The notes below the pieces were generated by a model. It had not been told where the DNA came from and searched no databases. It was given only the letters and a program-made list of their open reading frames with translations. Positions 53,820 through 63,675 of a stretch of 64,000 nucleotides of DNA are shown piece by piece (position 1 is the stretch's first letter; every line of letters starts with the position of its first letter). Source of the DNA: Segatella copri (GTDB lineage: Bacteria > Bacteroidota > Bacteroidia > Bacteroidales > Bacteroidaceae); assembly GCF_026015295.1 (NCBI RefSeq), contig NZ_JAPDUW010000001.1, positions 682,001 to 746,000 of the forward strand, given 5' to 3'. The position numbers and the translations under genes were made by a program.

Positions 53820-54458
53820 TTATTTTGCGTATTCAATTTCTATTCCACCAATCTCTGCTGCTATTTGTGAGTAGGATGAAGCAACACTGCCTATGATTTT
53901 TCTTGTCTTGCTGAGACAAAACTGATCTACCATTGCAAATTTCATTCCTTCCAATGAATTGCGGTCTGTATCATCCATCAGGGTAATGATGCGGTTCGGA
54001 TACTTTGATTCCAGACTTTCCTTTACTTCATCTATTCTGCGCTGGATATCATCTTGTGGAACGAACATCCCCTGGATGGTATATTTCGTACACATAGGAT
54101 AACACGAGATGAGGAGGAGCGAGCGTGAATAGCTCATTTTCAATTTGCTGTATATCTCGCCATCGCGATAGATGCTGAAGTTGAACACGGTTTGCTCGAA
54201 CATCGTTTTCAGCAGGGCCCATCTTACCAGGTAGTCCTTGTTACCATAAATGTTGTATAGCCATTGTATGTTCTCAACCAGTTTCACATCATCTTGTGGA
54301 ATTGGGTTGAAAAGTTCGCAATAATCTGCTTTTAAGCCTAGGCGGTTGTTCCAGTAAATGACAGAAGGACAATGATATTTCTTTGCCACCGCCACTCCTG
54401 TGGCTATGGCACGTAATCGGTTGCAATGTCCTCCTGTTGCTATGATTTTAACTTCCAT
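53820..54458 (-). CDS. fucosyltransferase-like (O-FucT/NodZ-type) protein with probable internal deletion
   Basis: The N-terminus TGGHCNRLRAIATGVAVAKK and the C-terminal DRNSLEGMKFAMVDQFCLSK and IIGSVASSYSQIAAEIGG look like GT-B enzymes of the NodZ/fucosyltransferase type. Those enzymes normally have about 270-290 residues and carry a VGVHIRRTDN donor motif in between. Here, after PQDDIQRRIDEV, the sequence goes directly to KESLESKYPNRIITLMDDTD, so about 45 residues including that motif seem to be missing. The frame is intact. The protein is probably inactive or altered. Confidence 0.65.
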   Translation of the reverse strand: MEVKIIATGGHCNRLRAIATGVAVAKKYHCPSVIYWNNRLGLKADYCELFNPIPQDDVKLVENIQWLYNIYGNKDYLVRWALLKTMFEQTVFNFSIYRDGEIYSKLKMSYSRSLLLISCYPMCTKYTIQGMFVPQDDIQRRIDEVKESLESKYPNRIITLMDDTDRNSLEGMKFAMVDQFCLSKTRKIIGSVASSYSQIAAEIGGIEIEYAK

Positions 54459-54484
54459 GTTTCGTTATCGATGTACTTATTCTT

Positions 54485-55633
54485 TTATTTCTTAATTGTA
54501 TTTCTGATGGCATCCAGAAAACCATGACCATACTTGGTGTCTGGTTCCACATAGTTGCCTTCACCCCATTCGTTCCATGAGCGGAGAAAGAGAATCTTTC
54601 TCTGCTCTGGCTTGTTCTTGATGAGCTGCAATGCATCTTCTATATGATGCTTGAAGTTTTCTGGGGTAGCATTCACGTAAATACCTTCATGCTTGCCGGC
54701 TCTAGGGGTGCGGTCCCACTGTGGGAAAAGAGTAGGGAACACGTTGTCCCAATTGTCTTCTGGTGAAAAGAAATGCTTCATCACCTTAGGATAATCATAC
54801 TTCAGTGCCGGCATGAAAGGGAATGCCTTCTGCATGGCTTTTCTTGCTATACGCCAATACTTTCCCTGATACATCATCTCGGCTCTACCTTTTCCCATCG
54901 GGTTGATGCCATCAAAACCTAATTCCAGGAATGAGTTGTAGATGTCGGCACTGCTTTCGAGGTTTGGCATCACACGTCTGATGGTGCCATCTTCGTTTCT
55001 CTTGACCGTTGTTGTAGAAGCACACATAGCAACGAAGAAGATGCCTTTCAGACCATTCTCCTTTGCCATTTTTCTCCAGAGTTCCATGAAGTGGCGCACA
55101 TCCTTGAAGTGATATGGGTCGAAAATCAGGAACAGTGGCTTGCCATCTACCGTGATGTAACGATGATCTTTGAATGCCTTAAGCACATAGTTGAAATGGG
55201 CGATGTAATCCTCATCTCCAGGATACAGTTGCTCACAAATCATCTGGTTGCCACCTTTGTTCTTCCATGTATTTGTTTTCCAGTCATGATTTGCCCATGC
55301 AAGGCAGAATGGAAAATCTGGTTTGCCGGAATTGAGAACCTCATCGAATGGGCGCTGTAACAGGCGTTTGCCGTTACCCATCCAGTAATGCCAATAACAA
55401 AAGCCTTCAATTCCAGCTTCTTTTGCTAACTGAGCTTGTTGTATGCGAGTTTCTTCTAATCGTAAATCATAGAAACCCAAATCGGCTGGTATTCTTGGTT
55501 GATAGTGTCCATGGAATACAGGACGGGCTTTGGCTACATTAGTCCATTCTGTAAATCCTTTGCCCCACCATTTGTCGTTCTCTGGGATTGGGTGGAACTG
55601 TGGTAAATATAATGCAATTATTCTTGGCTTCAT
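54485..55633 (-). CDS. WbsX-like GH99-domain protein
   Basis: The 382-residue protein belongs to the Glyco_tran_WbsX/GH99-like family found in lipopolysaccharide and exopolysaccharide clusters. Conserved parts are IALYLPQFHPIPENDKWWGK, GFTEWTNV, GFCYWHYWMGNGKRLLQRP, FCLAWANHDW and RSWNEWGEGNYVEPD. The fold is a TIM barrel; it may act as a glycosyltransferase or a retaining glycosidase. It overlaps the upstream GT4 gene by 4 bp. Confidence 0.88.
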   Translation of the reverse strand: MKPRIIALYLPQFHPIPENDKWWGKGFTEWTNVAKARPVFHGHYQPRIPADLGFYDLRLEETRIQQAQLAKEAGIEGFCYWHYWMGNGKRLLQRPFDEVLNSGKPDFPFCLAWANHDWKTNTWKNKGGNQMICEQLYPGDEDYIAHFNYVLKAFKDHRYITVDGKPLFLIFDPYHFKDVRHFMELWRKMAKENGLKGIFFVAMCASTTTVKRNEDGTIRRVMPNLESSADIYNSFLELGFDGINPMGKGRAEMMYQGKYWRIARKAMQKAFPFMPALKYDYPKVMKHFFSPEDNWDNVFPTLFPQWDRTPRAGKHEGIYVNATPENFKHHIEDALQLIKNKPEQRKILFLRSWNEWGEGNYVEPDTKYGHGFLDAIRNTIKK

Positions 55634-56787
55634 TTTAAAATTTCTTTTATGAGTTTATGTAAATCTTGTTCTTGCCGGGTTGTTATTTCTTTTGCTCTTT
55701 CTTGCAGTTCCTGATCTTTTATTGATGGATTGTCAAGAACGAGTTTCATTGCTCGATATAAATCGGCTGGATAGAAAGGCGAAAAGTAGATTCCCGCATT
55801 ACCAAGTACTTCTGGAATACTAGTTACATTTGATGCTATGGCTGGAGTCCCGTTTACGATAGCTTCAATAGGTGGGTAGCCAAAGCCTTCGAAGAAAGAT
55901 GGAAATAGCACAGCCAATGCATGTTTATAAGCATAATCCATATCAGCATCGGAGAGATAGTTGATATCTATATGTGAATTGTTGATGCTCTTTCCGTATT
56001 TCAGTGTTATTAATTTAACATCATATTCTTTACTTATTCTCTTGAATGCCTTCATGACAATACCTGGATTCTTGTATATTCTATTTGCCGCTATCATAAA
56101 GAAATATTTCTTTCCACTTTCAATCAGTTTTTTGAGAATTGGGTTTTCTATTTCACCTGTAAATTCAGCTTTCCTAAGAGGGGAGTAGCATACTTTTATT
56201 TCTTTCTTGATTTCAGGGAAATAATACTTTAATGCATTTGCCGAATAGTTTGAAACAGTATATGACATTGTATTCTCTGCAGCATACAATTTCATAATGT
56301 CATGATATCTGTTATGAGCTTGTTTGGCATATCTGCCAGAAGCAAGATTCGCCACTCTTTTGAATCTCCTCCATAGAGTTAATTTGTATGGGTCTGTGAT
56401 AGCATAGTCTATTTTATTATCGCAACGCTCTATGTCGAATATATCGTGAATGAACATGATAACCTTCGTTTTAATTCCAGTAAGGTCAATACCTTCATAG
56501 AATTGTCCGAAGGCTATATAGAAACAATTAATGGAATTCTCAGAAATGAAATCCCTAAGTGTTTTTTTTGAAACATCATAGAGTTCTATACCATAAGACT
56601 TAGCATATTCGAATAAGTTGTATTGTTGCGCTATTCCTCGGTGTGAATCGTATATACCATAAATAAAGACGTCATCCGTTTTATGTTCAAACAGACAATC
56701 GTATACTGCCTTAGTGAAACTCAATGCGCCACCAACTCCATCAGGATGTTGGAATGGTAGCATATCTATCAATATTCTTTTTGCCAT
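55630..56787 (-). CDS. GT4-family glycosyltransferase
   Basis: The 385-residue protein has a GT-B fold with a clear donor site in the C-terminal half: FPSFFEGFGYPPIEAIVNGTP, followed by SNVTSIPEVLGNAGIYFSP. The N-terminus (DMLPFQHPDGVGGALSFTKAVYDCL) is the acceptor domain. It ends 4 bp into the next gene. Confidence 0.9.
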   Translation of the reverse strand: MAKRILIDMLPFQHPDGVGGALSFTKAVYDCLFEHKTDDVFIYGIYDSHRGIAQQYNLFEYAKSYGIELYDVSKKTLRDFISENSINCFYIAFGQFYEGIDLTGIKTKVIMFIHDIFDIERCDNKIDYAITDPYKLTLWRRFKRVANLASGRYAKQAHNRYHDIMKLYAAENTMSYTVSNYSANALKYYFPEIKKEIKVCYSPLRKAEFTGEIENPILKKLIESGKKYFFMIAANRIYKNPGIVMKAFKRISKEYDVKLITLKYGKSINNSHIDINYLSDADMDYAYKHALAVLFPSFFEGFGYPPIEAIVNGTPAIASNVTSIPEVLGNAGIYFSPFYPADLYRAMKLVLDNPSIKDQELQERAKEITTRQEQDLHKLIKEILK

Positions 56788-56800
56788 AATTTTATATCTC

Positions 56801-58000
56801 CTATTTTTTAGTGCTTTTACTCATTGCGACGATATATAATGGTATGAAACGTCCAAACCATATAACAAATGCGTCAACACCGAAAATTAATGTCATAACT
56901 AACAAAGCTCCTATAAAGCATCTATAATCATCGAATTTTGCAAATGATAATATGTAAAAAGCATATAATAATAATACACCAATAATTCCAAAATCATAGA
57001 AAAAAACTTTGTATCCAGAGTCACCAAAATTTGAGTAGTCGTAATCACGCCCTAAGATAATGTCTGATGTTTGTAGATAAGATTCATATTCAGCATCAAA
57101 ACTTTTGGTTACTCTATTGTTTCCAGCCATTTCTCCATCATTTATTTCGAGGCGTAATATAATTAGATTGTGGAGCATATTGTCTCCATTTTTATATATA
57201 AATGAGCCTCCTACTATTGCGCTTAATAGAATGATGATAGAAAGACATTTTATGAAAATCTTTTTCCGCTCAATCCATAAGTTTAAAAATACTATTGCAG
57301 TGAGATATACATATCCGGCAAGTGAAAACGAAATGACAAGACCTATGAGTAGGGAAATGTTGTACCAGCGTTTCCATTTGCCTCGTTGTGTCATTAGTAG
57401 AAGTGCTGTTATAGACCCAAGATAAGTAGGCTCTAGAAATATGGATTGAAAACGGGGAATGATGGTAAAGAGTGTACGGTCATCAATCAGGAAAAGAAAG
57501 TAATTGGAGAATGAATAGAAACCATCATTGAAAACCATATTGACATTCGGTAATGGAAAGCCAATGATGTACAATAGAAAATACGGATATGATATTATCA
57601 AAAGACCTCCGAGCATTTTTGATAATATTGTGGAAATATATTTAAGTAGCTTTCTGTCATACTGAAAGATAAAAAGCATCATTAAAGCATTAAATATAGT
57701 ACCAATATATGCATTGATGTTTAGAGAATTTACCATGTTTTGATAAAATCCTAATAGTGCAAATGCTATTGTTGGTAGCAAAAAATACGATTCTGTAAAA
57801 ATTGGGTGACAGGATGTCTTTGACAAGAGATAACTGGCTGTTCCTAAAAGAAATGCAATAATTGGATAATATGAGTGCATTGGCACCATGAACCAAACAT
57901 TCATAGAGCCAAAGAATGCTACGAAAATAGAAGAAACAAAAAGCATATTGGCTATCTGTCGTCTTTCGTATTTATATAATTTTCCAATATTAATCTCCAT
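56801..58000 (-). CDS. O-antigen/exopolysaccharide polymerase (Wzy-like)
   Basis: The 399-residue protein has about ten to twelve membrane helices and one periplasmic loop (about 260-320, containing NNRVTKSFDAEYESYLQTSD). Wzy joins lipid-linked repeat units in the periplasm. Sequence conservation in Wzy is low, so the call rests on topology and on its place between the flippase and the glycosyltransferases. Alternatives are other polytopic membrane proteins of the locus. Confidence 0.75.
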   Translation of the reverse strand: MEINIGKLYKYERRQIANMLFVSSIFVAFFGSMNVWFMVPMHSYYPIIAFLLGTASYLLSKTSCHPIFTESYFLLPTIAFALLGFYQNMVNSLNINAYIGTIFNALMMLFIFQYDRKLLKYISTILSKMLGGLLIISYPYFLLYIIGFPLPNVNMVFNDGFYSFSNYFLFLIDDRTLFTIIPRFQSIFLEPTYLGSITALLLMTQRGKWKRWYNISLLIGLVISFSLAGYVYLTAIVFLNLWIERKKIFIKCLSIIILLSAIVGGSFIYKNGDNMLHNLIILRLEINDGEMAGNNRVTKSFDAEYESYLQTSDIILGRDYDYSNFGDSGYKVFFYDFGIIGVLLLYAFYILSFAKFDDYRCFIGALLVMTLIFGVDAFVIWFGRFIPLYIVAMSKSTKK

Positions 58001-58002
58001 TG

Positions 58003-59514
58003 TTATTTTCTCTTTATAAGTTTAATGAAATAGTTTCTTTCCGACTTAGTAAAAGTGAAAAACCATATTGCAACACTGCTTGCCATCAATGATACCATTC
58101 CTGTGATAAGAAATCTGAATGGAAATTGCTGTATACTTGTCATCAAATGACATACGACACATTCTATGACGCATAGAGGTACAAGTGGTATAATCACTTT
58201 GGATATGTAGTTCCTAATATTCAGATTTGCTGAATGATGCATATATGGTAGTCGGAATAATGCTACCAGTAATTCTATTGCAATATAGCATGCCATAGCA
58301 ACTTCTATAGAGCCTCCCAACTTGAGTGCTCCCCACATGATAGGAATAAGCAGTATTTTGGGCAATGTCGTGGCTATGGTATAGATCTTGATTTTGCCCA
58401 TTGCTTGATTGGCAGCATGAAGTCCTAAAGTTGTCTGGTCACAGATGAAAGCTATCATGAGTGCTCGACAGAAAACCTCTGTATTTGGTGGTACAGTCTT
58501 TAGCCAAAAAGCCAATATGCTTGGCATCTCATACATTAGAGGTATCGATATGATTATCATTAGCGCTGAAGAAAATTTACTCTCTTTACCTGCTAAAGAA
58601 AGCATCTCATGTCGGTCACCTTGTCCTTCGGCCTTCATAATTTGTGGATTCATGGCATTAAGGATCGAGGTTGACACAAATCTGATGGCTCCGTTCACTT
58701 GTGAAGCTATGCCGAATGATGCATTCATGATGGTACCGAATACTTTGTTCAGGATAATGGCCGTACCTTGAGTCTGGGATAATCCCGCCAACATGCCGAA
58801 GGTTGTCCAACCTGCAAAACCTACTATCTGACCCATGCATTGATTGTCTATGATATTTCGTTTGAAGGTAATTCTGCTTTCCTCATATTTTATTTTGCAA
58901 TAGCCGAAATACGCCATAAAGTTGAGCGATAAGATGACCAGCATCATTATGGAATAGAAAATCAGTTTGTCTACATCTAAGTTCATCAATACGATAGCCA
59001 GTGCCAATTTCAAGACACCATCTATAACTTCCACAACAGATATATAAACAATGTTTTCATGTGCAATAAGCAAAGCCTTGAATGGTGTAGAGCCAATGGT
59101 CATGACCAGCATCAGTATTGTAACATAATATACAGCCAATGCAGCGTTTACTCTGTCTGCTGCTATATTCAGAAAAGAACCTACCACATAATTTCCTATA
59201 GGAATGAGGATAGCGCAGAAAATTGCACAGATGATTATGTGTACTAATAAGCTATTGGCAAATACCTTTTTGACATATTCCTTGTCGCCAGCACCATAAT
59301 AATAGGATATGTATCGTTGGGTTGTAACTACAAGCGAATTGGCAAGATACCCAAACATTCCTACTACACCTGCCACAACAGAATAGACTCCATAATCGCT
59401 GATATTCAATGCCTCAAGAATAAGACGGGTAGAATATAGCGAGAGGCAGATATTGATGATGGATTTTGTATATTGAGCTATCGTGTTAGTGATAATTCTT
59501 TTGTTTGCATCCAT
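58003..59514 (-). CDS. oligosaccharide flippase (Wzx-like)
   Basis: Wzx moves undecaprenyl-linked repeat units across the inner membrane. The 503-residue protein has about twelve membrane helices and a family-like start (NKRIITNTIAQYTKSIINICLSLYSTRLILEAL, then DYGVYSVVAGVVGMFGYL). The stop is 2 bp before the polymerase gene, and Wzz lies 11 bp upstream. The fold is that of the MOP/MATE superfamily. Confidence 0.9.
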   Translation of the reverse strand: MDANKRIITNTIAQYTKSIINICLSLYSTRLILEALNISDYGVYSVVAGVVGMFGYLANSLVVTTQRYISYYYGAGDKEYVKKVFANSLLVHIIICAIFCAILIPIGNYVVGSFLNIAADRVNAALAVYYVTILMLVMTIGSTPFKALLIAHENIVYISVVEVIDGVLKLALAIVLMNLDVDKLIFYSIMMLVILSLNFMAYFGYCKIKYEESRITFKRNIIDNQCMGQIVGFAGWTTFGMLAGLSQTQGTAIILNKVFGTIMNASFGIASQVNGAIRFVSTSILNAMNPQIMKAEGQGDRHEMLSLAGKESKFSSALMIIISIPLMYEMPSILAFWLKTVPPNTEVFCRALMIAFICDQTTLGLHAANQAMGKIKIYTIATTLPKILLIPIMWGALKLGGSIEVAMACYIAIELLVALFRLPYMHHSANLNIRNYISKVIIPLVPLCVIECVVCHLMTSIQQFPFRFLITGMVSLMASSVAIWFFTFTKSERNYFIKLIKRK

Positions 59515-59525
59515 ACTAGTCTTTC

Positions 59526-60581
59526 CTACGAATTGACTTTTCCTAATAAGTCATCTTTTATAATGTATAAACTTGATAGAATAATTCCTAATACTAGCAT
59601 TCCCAGTACAAATAGCATACGCTTTGGCTTGGCTGCTTTTATTGGCACTGCAGCTCCTTTTACTACCGTAAAGGCTGGCGTGCGTTCTTGTACTTTTGCT
59701 TTGGCTGCCTGATATTGTGTTACCATTGCACTATAAGCATTATACTTTAGCTGCATATCGTTTTCCATATCATCTTGCTTTGATTGCAAACTAGCCAACT
59801 GCACATCAGTATTGGCATCAGCGTATGAACCATATCTTTGGCGAGCTTTTTCGTACTCATGCTTTGCTTCAGTCATGAGGGTCTTATAGTATTGTTCGTC
59901 TACACGAGCTTTGCGGGTTCGGTAGTTTGTGATATATACCTGAAGACGCTCTTTTACGGAATCTGCAATAGTCTTGCAAATCAGTGGGTCTTGAGCCTCT
60001 GTAGAAATGGTGATAACAGCAGTTTTCTTGTCAATATTGATTGTGATGTTCTTACGGATGGCTGATGCTACATCATCTTGTTTCTTTGAAAGCATGTAAG
60101 GATTGATCTTTTTAGAAACTCTTGTTGCTTTCTTCTCTTGAAAGAGTTTTTTGATGTAACCAAATCCCTTTGCCCAGAAAGTATACTCTTGATGTTTAGT
60201 CAGATAATCGTAATAACTGCATTTTACGTTTCCGTCTTTTGTTTTTACCTTGATATCAAATAATCCAACTACGAAACCATTGTCTTCCATCAAGTCAGGG
60301 TAGAGCATCGGGTTTATAGCGTCGGTTGTCTCCATATTTCCAAGGTCAATACCAAAAGAAGAGGCCAACGAACCTAGTGTACCACCAATATTTGAATTGT
60401 TGTTCACCTCAGGTGCTAAACTCAGACTTGATGTATATGTACGAGGTATACAAAGAATATATGCGCAAGAGAGAACAAATACTATAGGTAATACGATATA
60501 GTATAGTTTTCTCTTAGACCATATCTTCTTTATAATGATTCTGAGATCAATTACCTCAAGGTTATTATTATTTTTTTCCAT
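59526..60581 (-). CDS. chain-length determinant protein (Wzz-like)
   Basis: The 351-residue protein has two membrane helices, near the N-terminus (about 26-46) and C-terminus (about 320-340). A periplasmic domain between them contains coiled coil (DEQYYKTLMTEAKHEYEKARQRYGSY, about 205-290). Wzz sets the length of the polymer. No tyrosine kinase domain follows. It lies 21 bp after the export gene. Confidence 0.9.
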   Translation of the reverse strand: MEKNNNNLEVIDLRIIIKKIWSKRKLYYIVLPIVFVLSCAYILCIPRTYTSSLSLAPEVNNNSNIGGTLGSLASSFGIDLGNMETTDAINPMLYPDLMEDNGFVVGLFDIKVKTKDGNVKCSYYDYLTKHQEYTFWAKGFGYIKKLFQEKKATRVSKKINPYMLSKKQDDVASAIRKNITINIDKKTAVITISTEAQDPLICKTIADSVKERLQVYITNYRTRKARVDEQYYKTLMTEAKHEYEKARQRYGSYADANTDVQLASLQSKQDDMENDMQLKYNAYSAMVTQYQAAKAKVQERTPAFTVVKGAAVPIKAAKPKRMLFVLGMLVLGIILSSLYIIKDDLLGKVNS

Positions 60582-60602
60582 TTTTGCTTTGTAATCAATT
60601 TC

Positions 60603-63206
60603 TTACTTACTCATATTAGCAATCGTAGCAATCATGGCGGCGATGCTGCTCATGCTGCTTCCCATACTCATCATTTCGGCGGTACTCATCTTCCGCTTCA
60701 ACTTAGCTGGGATGACAATCTCGCTGCCTGGCTGCACTTTGGCACCATGAGAGAGCTTGGCTACCTTGCCATTCATATAGATGATGTATGCCTTGCTCTT
60801 TAATGCATCTGAGGCAAAACCACCTGCCTGATCGATATAGTAGCTTGCCTTCTTGCCCTTTTCGTAGGCTACCGTATTGGCAAACATTACGGCACCATTG
60901 ATCTTTACCGTACCATTGTACTGAGGAATGACCAGACGGTCGCCCTCTCGTAAGATGATGTCGGCATCACTGCCTGGGTTCGCCAGTGCTTCTGGAAGGT
61001 CGATACCTACAGGATATTCGCTAGGTACATTGAACTTCTCTATGTTGGTACGCTCTACATCCTTAGAGGTCTGCGAGATGGCACTGGCATTGTTGCTGCT
61101 GGAGGCTAGCTGCAGAAGATTTTTCTGTATCTCTTCGCGCTGCATCTTCAATACTGCCTCCATGCGCTGCTTCTCTTGTTCGTTGGCTTTGCGGATGATG
61201 CGGGCGCCCTTGAGATATGCCTGGTCGGTAGCCCCACCTGCCTTCTTGAAGAGTTCGCTCAGGCGGGCGTTGCGACGGTCTAATGTATAGAGACCGGCAA
61301 ACATCACTTCACCGGTAATCGATACGTTCTGCTGCTCTACATAAGCCGGACTCTGACGGATCATTACTTCATCAAATGGCATCAGCTTGAAACCTGGGGT
61401 GCCGTCGATAACGAAGCCGTCTTTGAGAGATAGGGTGTAGGTCTTGGCGATAACGCTATCTGGACGTAAAGCCTTGGCATCCATCACTCTACGGCTTACC
61501 ATTACATTAACGGTTGAAGCCTTGTCGGTTAACCCGCCTGCCTGAAGAACGAAGTCTTCGAGGGTCTCATTGTCGGCATATTGATAGACGCCTGGATACT
61601 GCACTTCGCCACGGATGGTGAGGGTGCGCTCTACAATCTTTTCCTGTCGGGTAGGGATGAAGAGAACATCGTTTTCCTTCAATGGGATATCTGGAGTCTT
61701 GCCGTTCATAATGCCGGCAATGTCTACACTTACTACTTCGAGTGAGCGGTCTGACTTCATGCGGTGCATTACGGCACGGTTGGTGAAGGCTTCCTCTGTT
61801 AATCCTTCGGCATGCTCTACCAGGGTGCGTACGCTGTTGATCTGCTCGCCCAGGTTGTACATGCCCGGACGGAATACGGCTCCTTTCACCTCTACGGTGT
61901 TGGCGTAGCGTGGCAGGATGCTGTCTACGCTGATTGAGTCGCCGTCATCGATACGGAAACTGGAGAAGTCGAATTCTTCTATATTATATACGGCACGTTC
62001 TCTGCCGGTCTTGCGGTTCAGTCTTACTGATTTCTTGTAAGCATCGCCTGTAAAACCGCCGGAATACTTCAGAAGGGAATTGACACTCTCGTTCTTCTTC
62101 ATTTCGTAAATCATCGGGCGCTTGACCTTTCCGGCGATGGTTACGAGACAATCGTATGGACCTACTACGATAACATCGTTGTCGGCAAGGCGGACATTAC
62201 CCGTCAGTTTGCCGTTCAGAATATAGTCGTAGATATCAACAACCGTTACCAGTTTGTTGTGTCTGTATACCTTGATGTTTCGCAATGTACCCAGATCGTT
62301 GGTTCCGCCAGCCATGTAGAGTGCATGGAATACGGTAGCGAAGGCTGAGAGGGTATAGGTGCCCGGAATCTTAACCTCGCCCATTACGTTTACCATGATG
62401 GTCTTGGTCTGTCCTACGGTAAGCTTGATGCGGCTTGAACGGTATCTGCTGCCCACGGTATTGCGCAGGCGGGCATTAGCCTGAGCTACGGTCAAGCCTG
62501 AAACGCTGACCGGTCCATAACCCTCGATGGTTACTTCACCATCTGGCGAAACGGTGCTCTCGATGGTTTTCTGAGAGGCGCCATAGATATCTATGATGAC
62601 GGCATCGCCAGGCCCCAGACGATAGTTCTGTGGGGTAGCGATGTTCATATTTGGCTCGAAACTGAGGTCTTTGTTATTGAAGATGTCACGGCCGAAAACC
62701 TTACTGCGCTTCTGGTTGAGCTCAGCCTGCAGCTGTTTTACCATGGTAGCTGTATCGGGTACCAGGGCATTCATCTCCTTGCTGAAATCATCATAATCTG
62801 GGTTGGTTTCATCATAAGATGAGTAGTAGCTGTCGTTCTGCTTGCTCTGGATGCGATAATTGCTATAGGTTGAAGCCTGCTTCTCTTTGTCCTTGTCCTG
62901 GTAATCTTCTCTTTGCTTACCATTGTTGGTCCGCATTCTCTTGTTGCCTGCATTTCCTGCAGCGGTTGTGCTGTAGAGCTCGTTCTGCTGCGACATCTTC
63001 TGATACTTATTGCGTACACGTCGAATCTGGGAGATGTCTACGCCCTTCTGCATCAGTTTGGTAACAATCTGCGAATTGGCTGTGCCACGCTCATGTTCTT
63101 TCACCACAAAGCTCATGACCTGATCATCGGTCATGTGAGAACTCTGTGCGAAAAGTGGTCCTGAAGACAGGACGAGCGCCAGTACAAGTATGATATGTTT
63201 CTTCAT
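60603..63206 (-). CDS. SLBB-domain polysaccharide export protein (Wza-like)
   Basis: The 867-residue protein has a signal peptide (MKKHIILVLALVLSSGPLFAQ). A Poly_export domain near 185-270 contains RLGPGDAVIIDIYGASQKTI, and about six SLBB repeats follow (each with VxVxGEVxxPGxY such as MVNVMGEVKIPGTYTLS). The C-terminus is hydrophobic and Met/Ser-rich. It is more than twice the size of E. coli Wza, has many more SLBB repeats and lacks the lipobox, as is common in Bacteroidota. It is the first gene of the operon. No TAnnTTTG element is seen in the 95 bp before it, though a tRNA terminator is. Confidence 0.92.
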   Translation of the reverse strand: MKKHIILVLALVLSSGPLFAQSSHMTDDQVMSFVVKEHERGTANSQIVTKLMQKGVDISQIRRVRNKYQKMSQQNELYSTTAAGNAGNKRMRTNNGKQREDYQDKDKEKQASTYSNYRIQSKQNDSYYSSYDETNPDYDDFSKEMNALVPDTATMVKQLQAELNQKRSKVFGRDIFNNKDLSFEPNMNIATPQNYRLGPGDAVIIDIYGASQKTIESTVSPDGEVTIEGYGPVSVSGLTVAQANARLRNTVGSRYRSSRIKLTVGQTKTIMVNVMGEVKIPGTYTLSAFATVFHALYMAGGTNDLGTLRNIKVYRHNKLVTVVDIYDYILNGKLTGNVRLADNDVIVVGPYDCLVTIAGKVKRPMIYEMKKNESVNSLLKYSGGFTGDAYKKSVRLNRKTGRERAVYNIEEFDFSSFRIDDGDSISVDSILPRYANTVEVKGAVFRPGMYNLGEQINSVRTLVEHAEGLTEEAFTNRAVMHRMKSDRSLEVVSVDIAGIMNGKTPDIPLKENDVLFIPTRQEKIVERTLTIRGEVQYPGVYQYADNETLEDFVLQAGGLTDKASTVNVMVSRRVMDAKALRPDSVIAKTYTLSLKDGFVIDGTPGFKLMPFDEVMIRQSPAYVEQQNVSITGEVMFAGLYTLDRRNARLSELFKKAGGATDQAYLKGARIIRKANEQEKQRMEAVLKMQREEIQKNLLQLASSSNNASAISQTSKDVERTNIEKFNVPSEYPVGIDLPEALANPGSDADIILREGDRLVIPQYNGTVKINGAVMFANTVAYEKGKKASYYIDQAGGFASDALKSKAYIIYMNGKVAKLSHGAKVQPGSEIVIPAKLKRKMSTAEMMSMGSSMSSIAAMIATIANMSK

Positions 63207-63300
63207 TATTGTTCTATTATCTTAGTTATATTTATGTAATAACTCGAAAAAAGTGATTTTGTTGCTATAGAAGGCTGAAAAGATGTTAATAAAAACAAGA

Positions 63301-63323
63301 AACCCAGGGTTCAACCCTGGGTT
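63301..63323 (-). terminator. terminator of the tRNA pair
   Basis: AACCCAGGG and CCCTGGGTT pair around a 5-nt loop; on the minus strand TCTTGTTTTTATT follows. It lies 13 bp beyond the 3' end of the tRNA-Gly gene. Confidence 0.85.
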
Positions 63324-63335
63324 ACTGATGTTCTG

Positions 63336-63406
63336 AGCGAGATACGGGAGTCGAACCCGCCTCACAGGCTTGGGAAGCCCGTGCACTACCGATGTGCTAA
63401 TCTCGC
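63336..63406 (-). tRNA. tRNA-Gly (anticodon CCC)
   Basis: On the minus strand a 71-nt cloverleaf starts GCGAGATTAGC and ends ATCTCGC plus discriminator. The anticodon stem CGGGC/GCCTG encloses loop TTCCCAA, giving anticodon CCC (Gly). T-arm GGCGGGTTCGACTCCCGT. CCA is not encoded. Confidence 0.93.
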
Positions 63407-63438
63407 GAAGGAAAATACTAACTCCTTTCACAAGAAAG

Positions 63439-63511
<73 letters not shown>

Positions 63512-63531
63512 TTTTTGCCCGAAAGCAGATG

Positions 63532-63539
63532 CAAAGGTA
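63532..63539 (-). promoter_or_regulatory. -7 element TACCTTTG for the tRNA pair
   Basis: On the minus strand TACCTTTG lies 20 bp upstream of the tRNA-Thr 5' end. A standard -33 is not clear. Confidence 0.55.
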
Positions 63540-63638
63540 ATGAATATTTTTTGAAATAAGAAATTATTGCTTAAACTTTTCTCGTGGTTAACTCTTATTA
63601 ACTAAAGTTCGTCGGTTGCTATACCGGGTTCATAATAA

Positions 63639-63671
63639 AAGAGGGACTATCGCCAGTGGATAGTCCCTCTT
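63639..63671 (-). terminator. terminator after the Clp ATPase gene
   Basis: AAGAGGGACTATC and GATAGTCCCTCTT form a perfect 13-bp stem 4 bp beyond the stop codon; on the minus strand TTTATTATG follows. Confidence 0.85.
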
Positions 63672-63675
63672 CAGA

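Noticed and set aside
61615-61908. Plus-strand reading frames within the SLBB export gene
   Set aside because: Shadow frames of a GC-richer, well-supported minus-strand gene with signal peptide and SLBB repeats.
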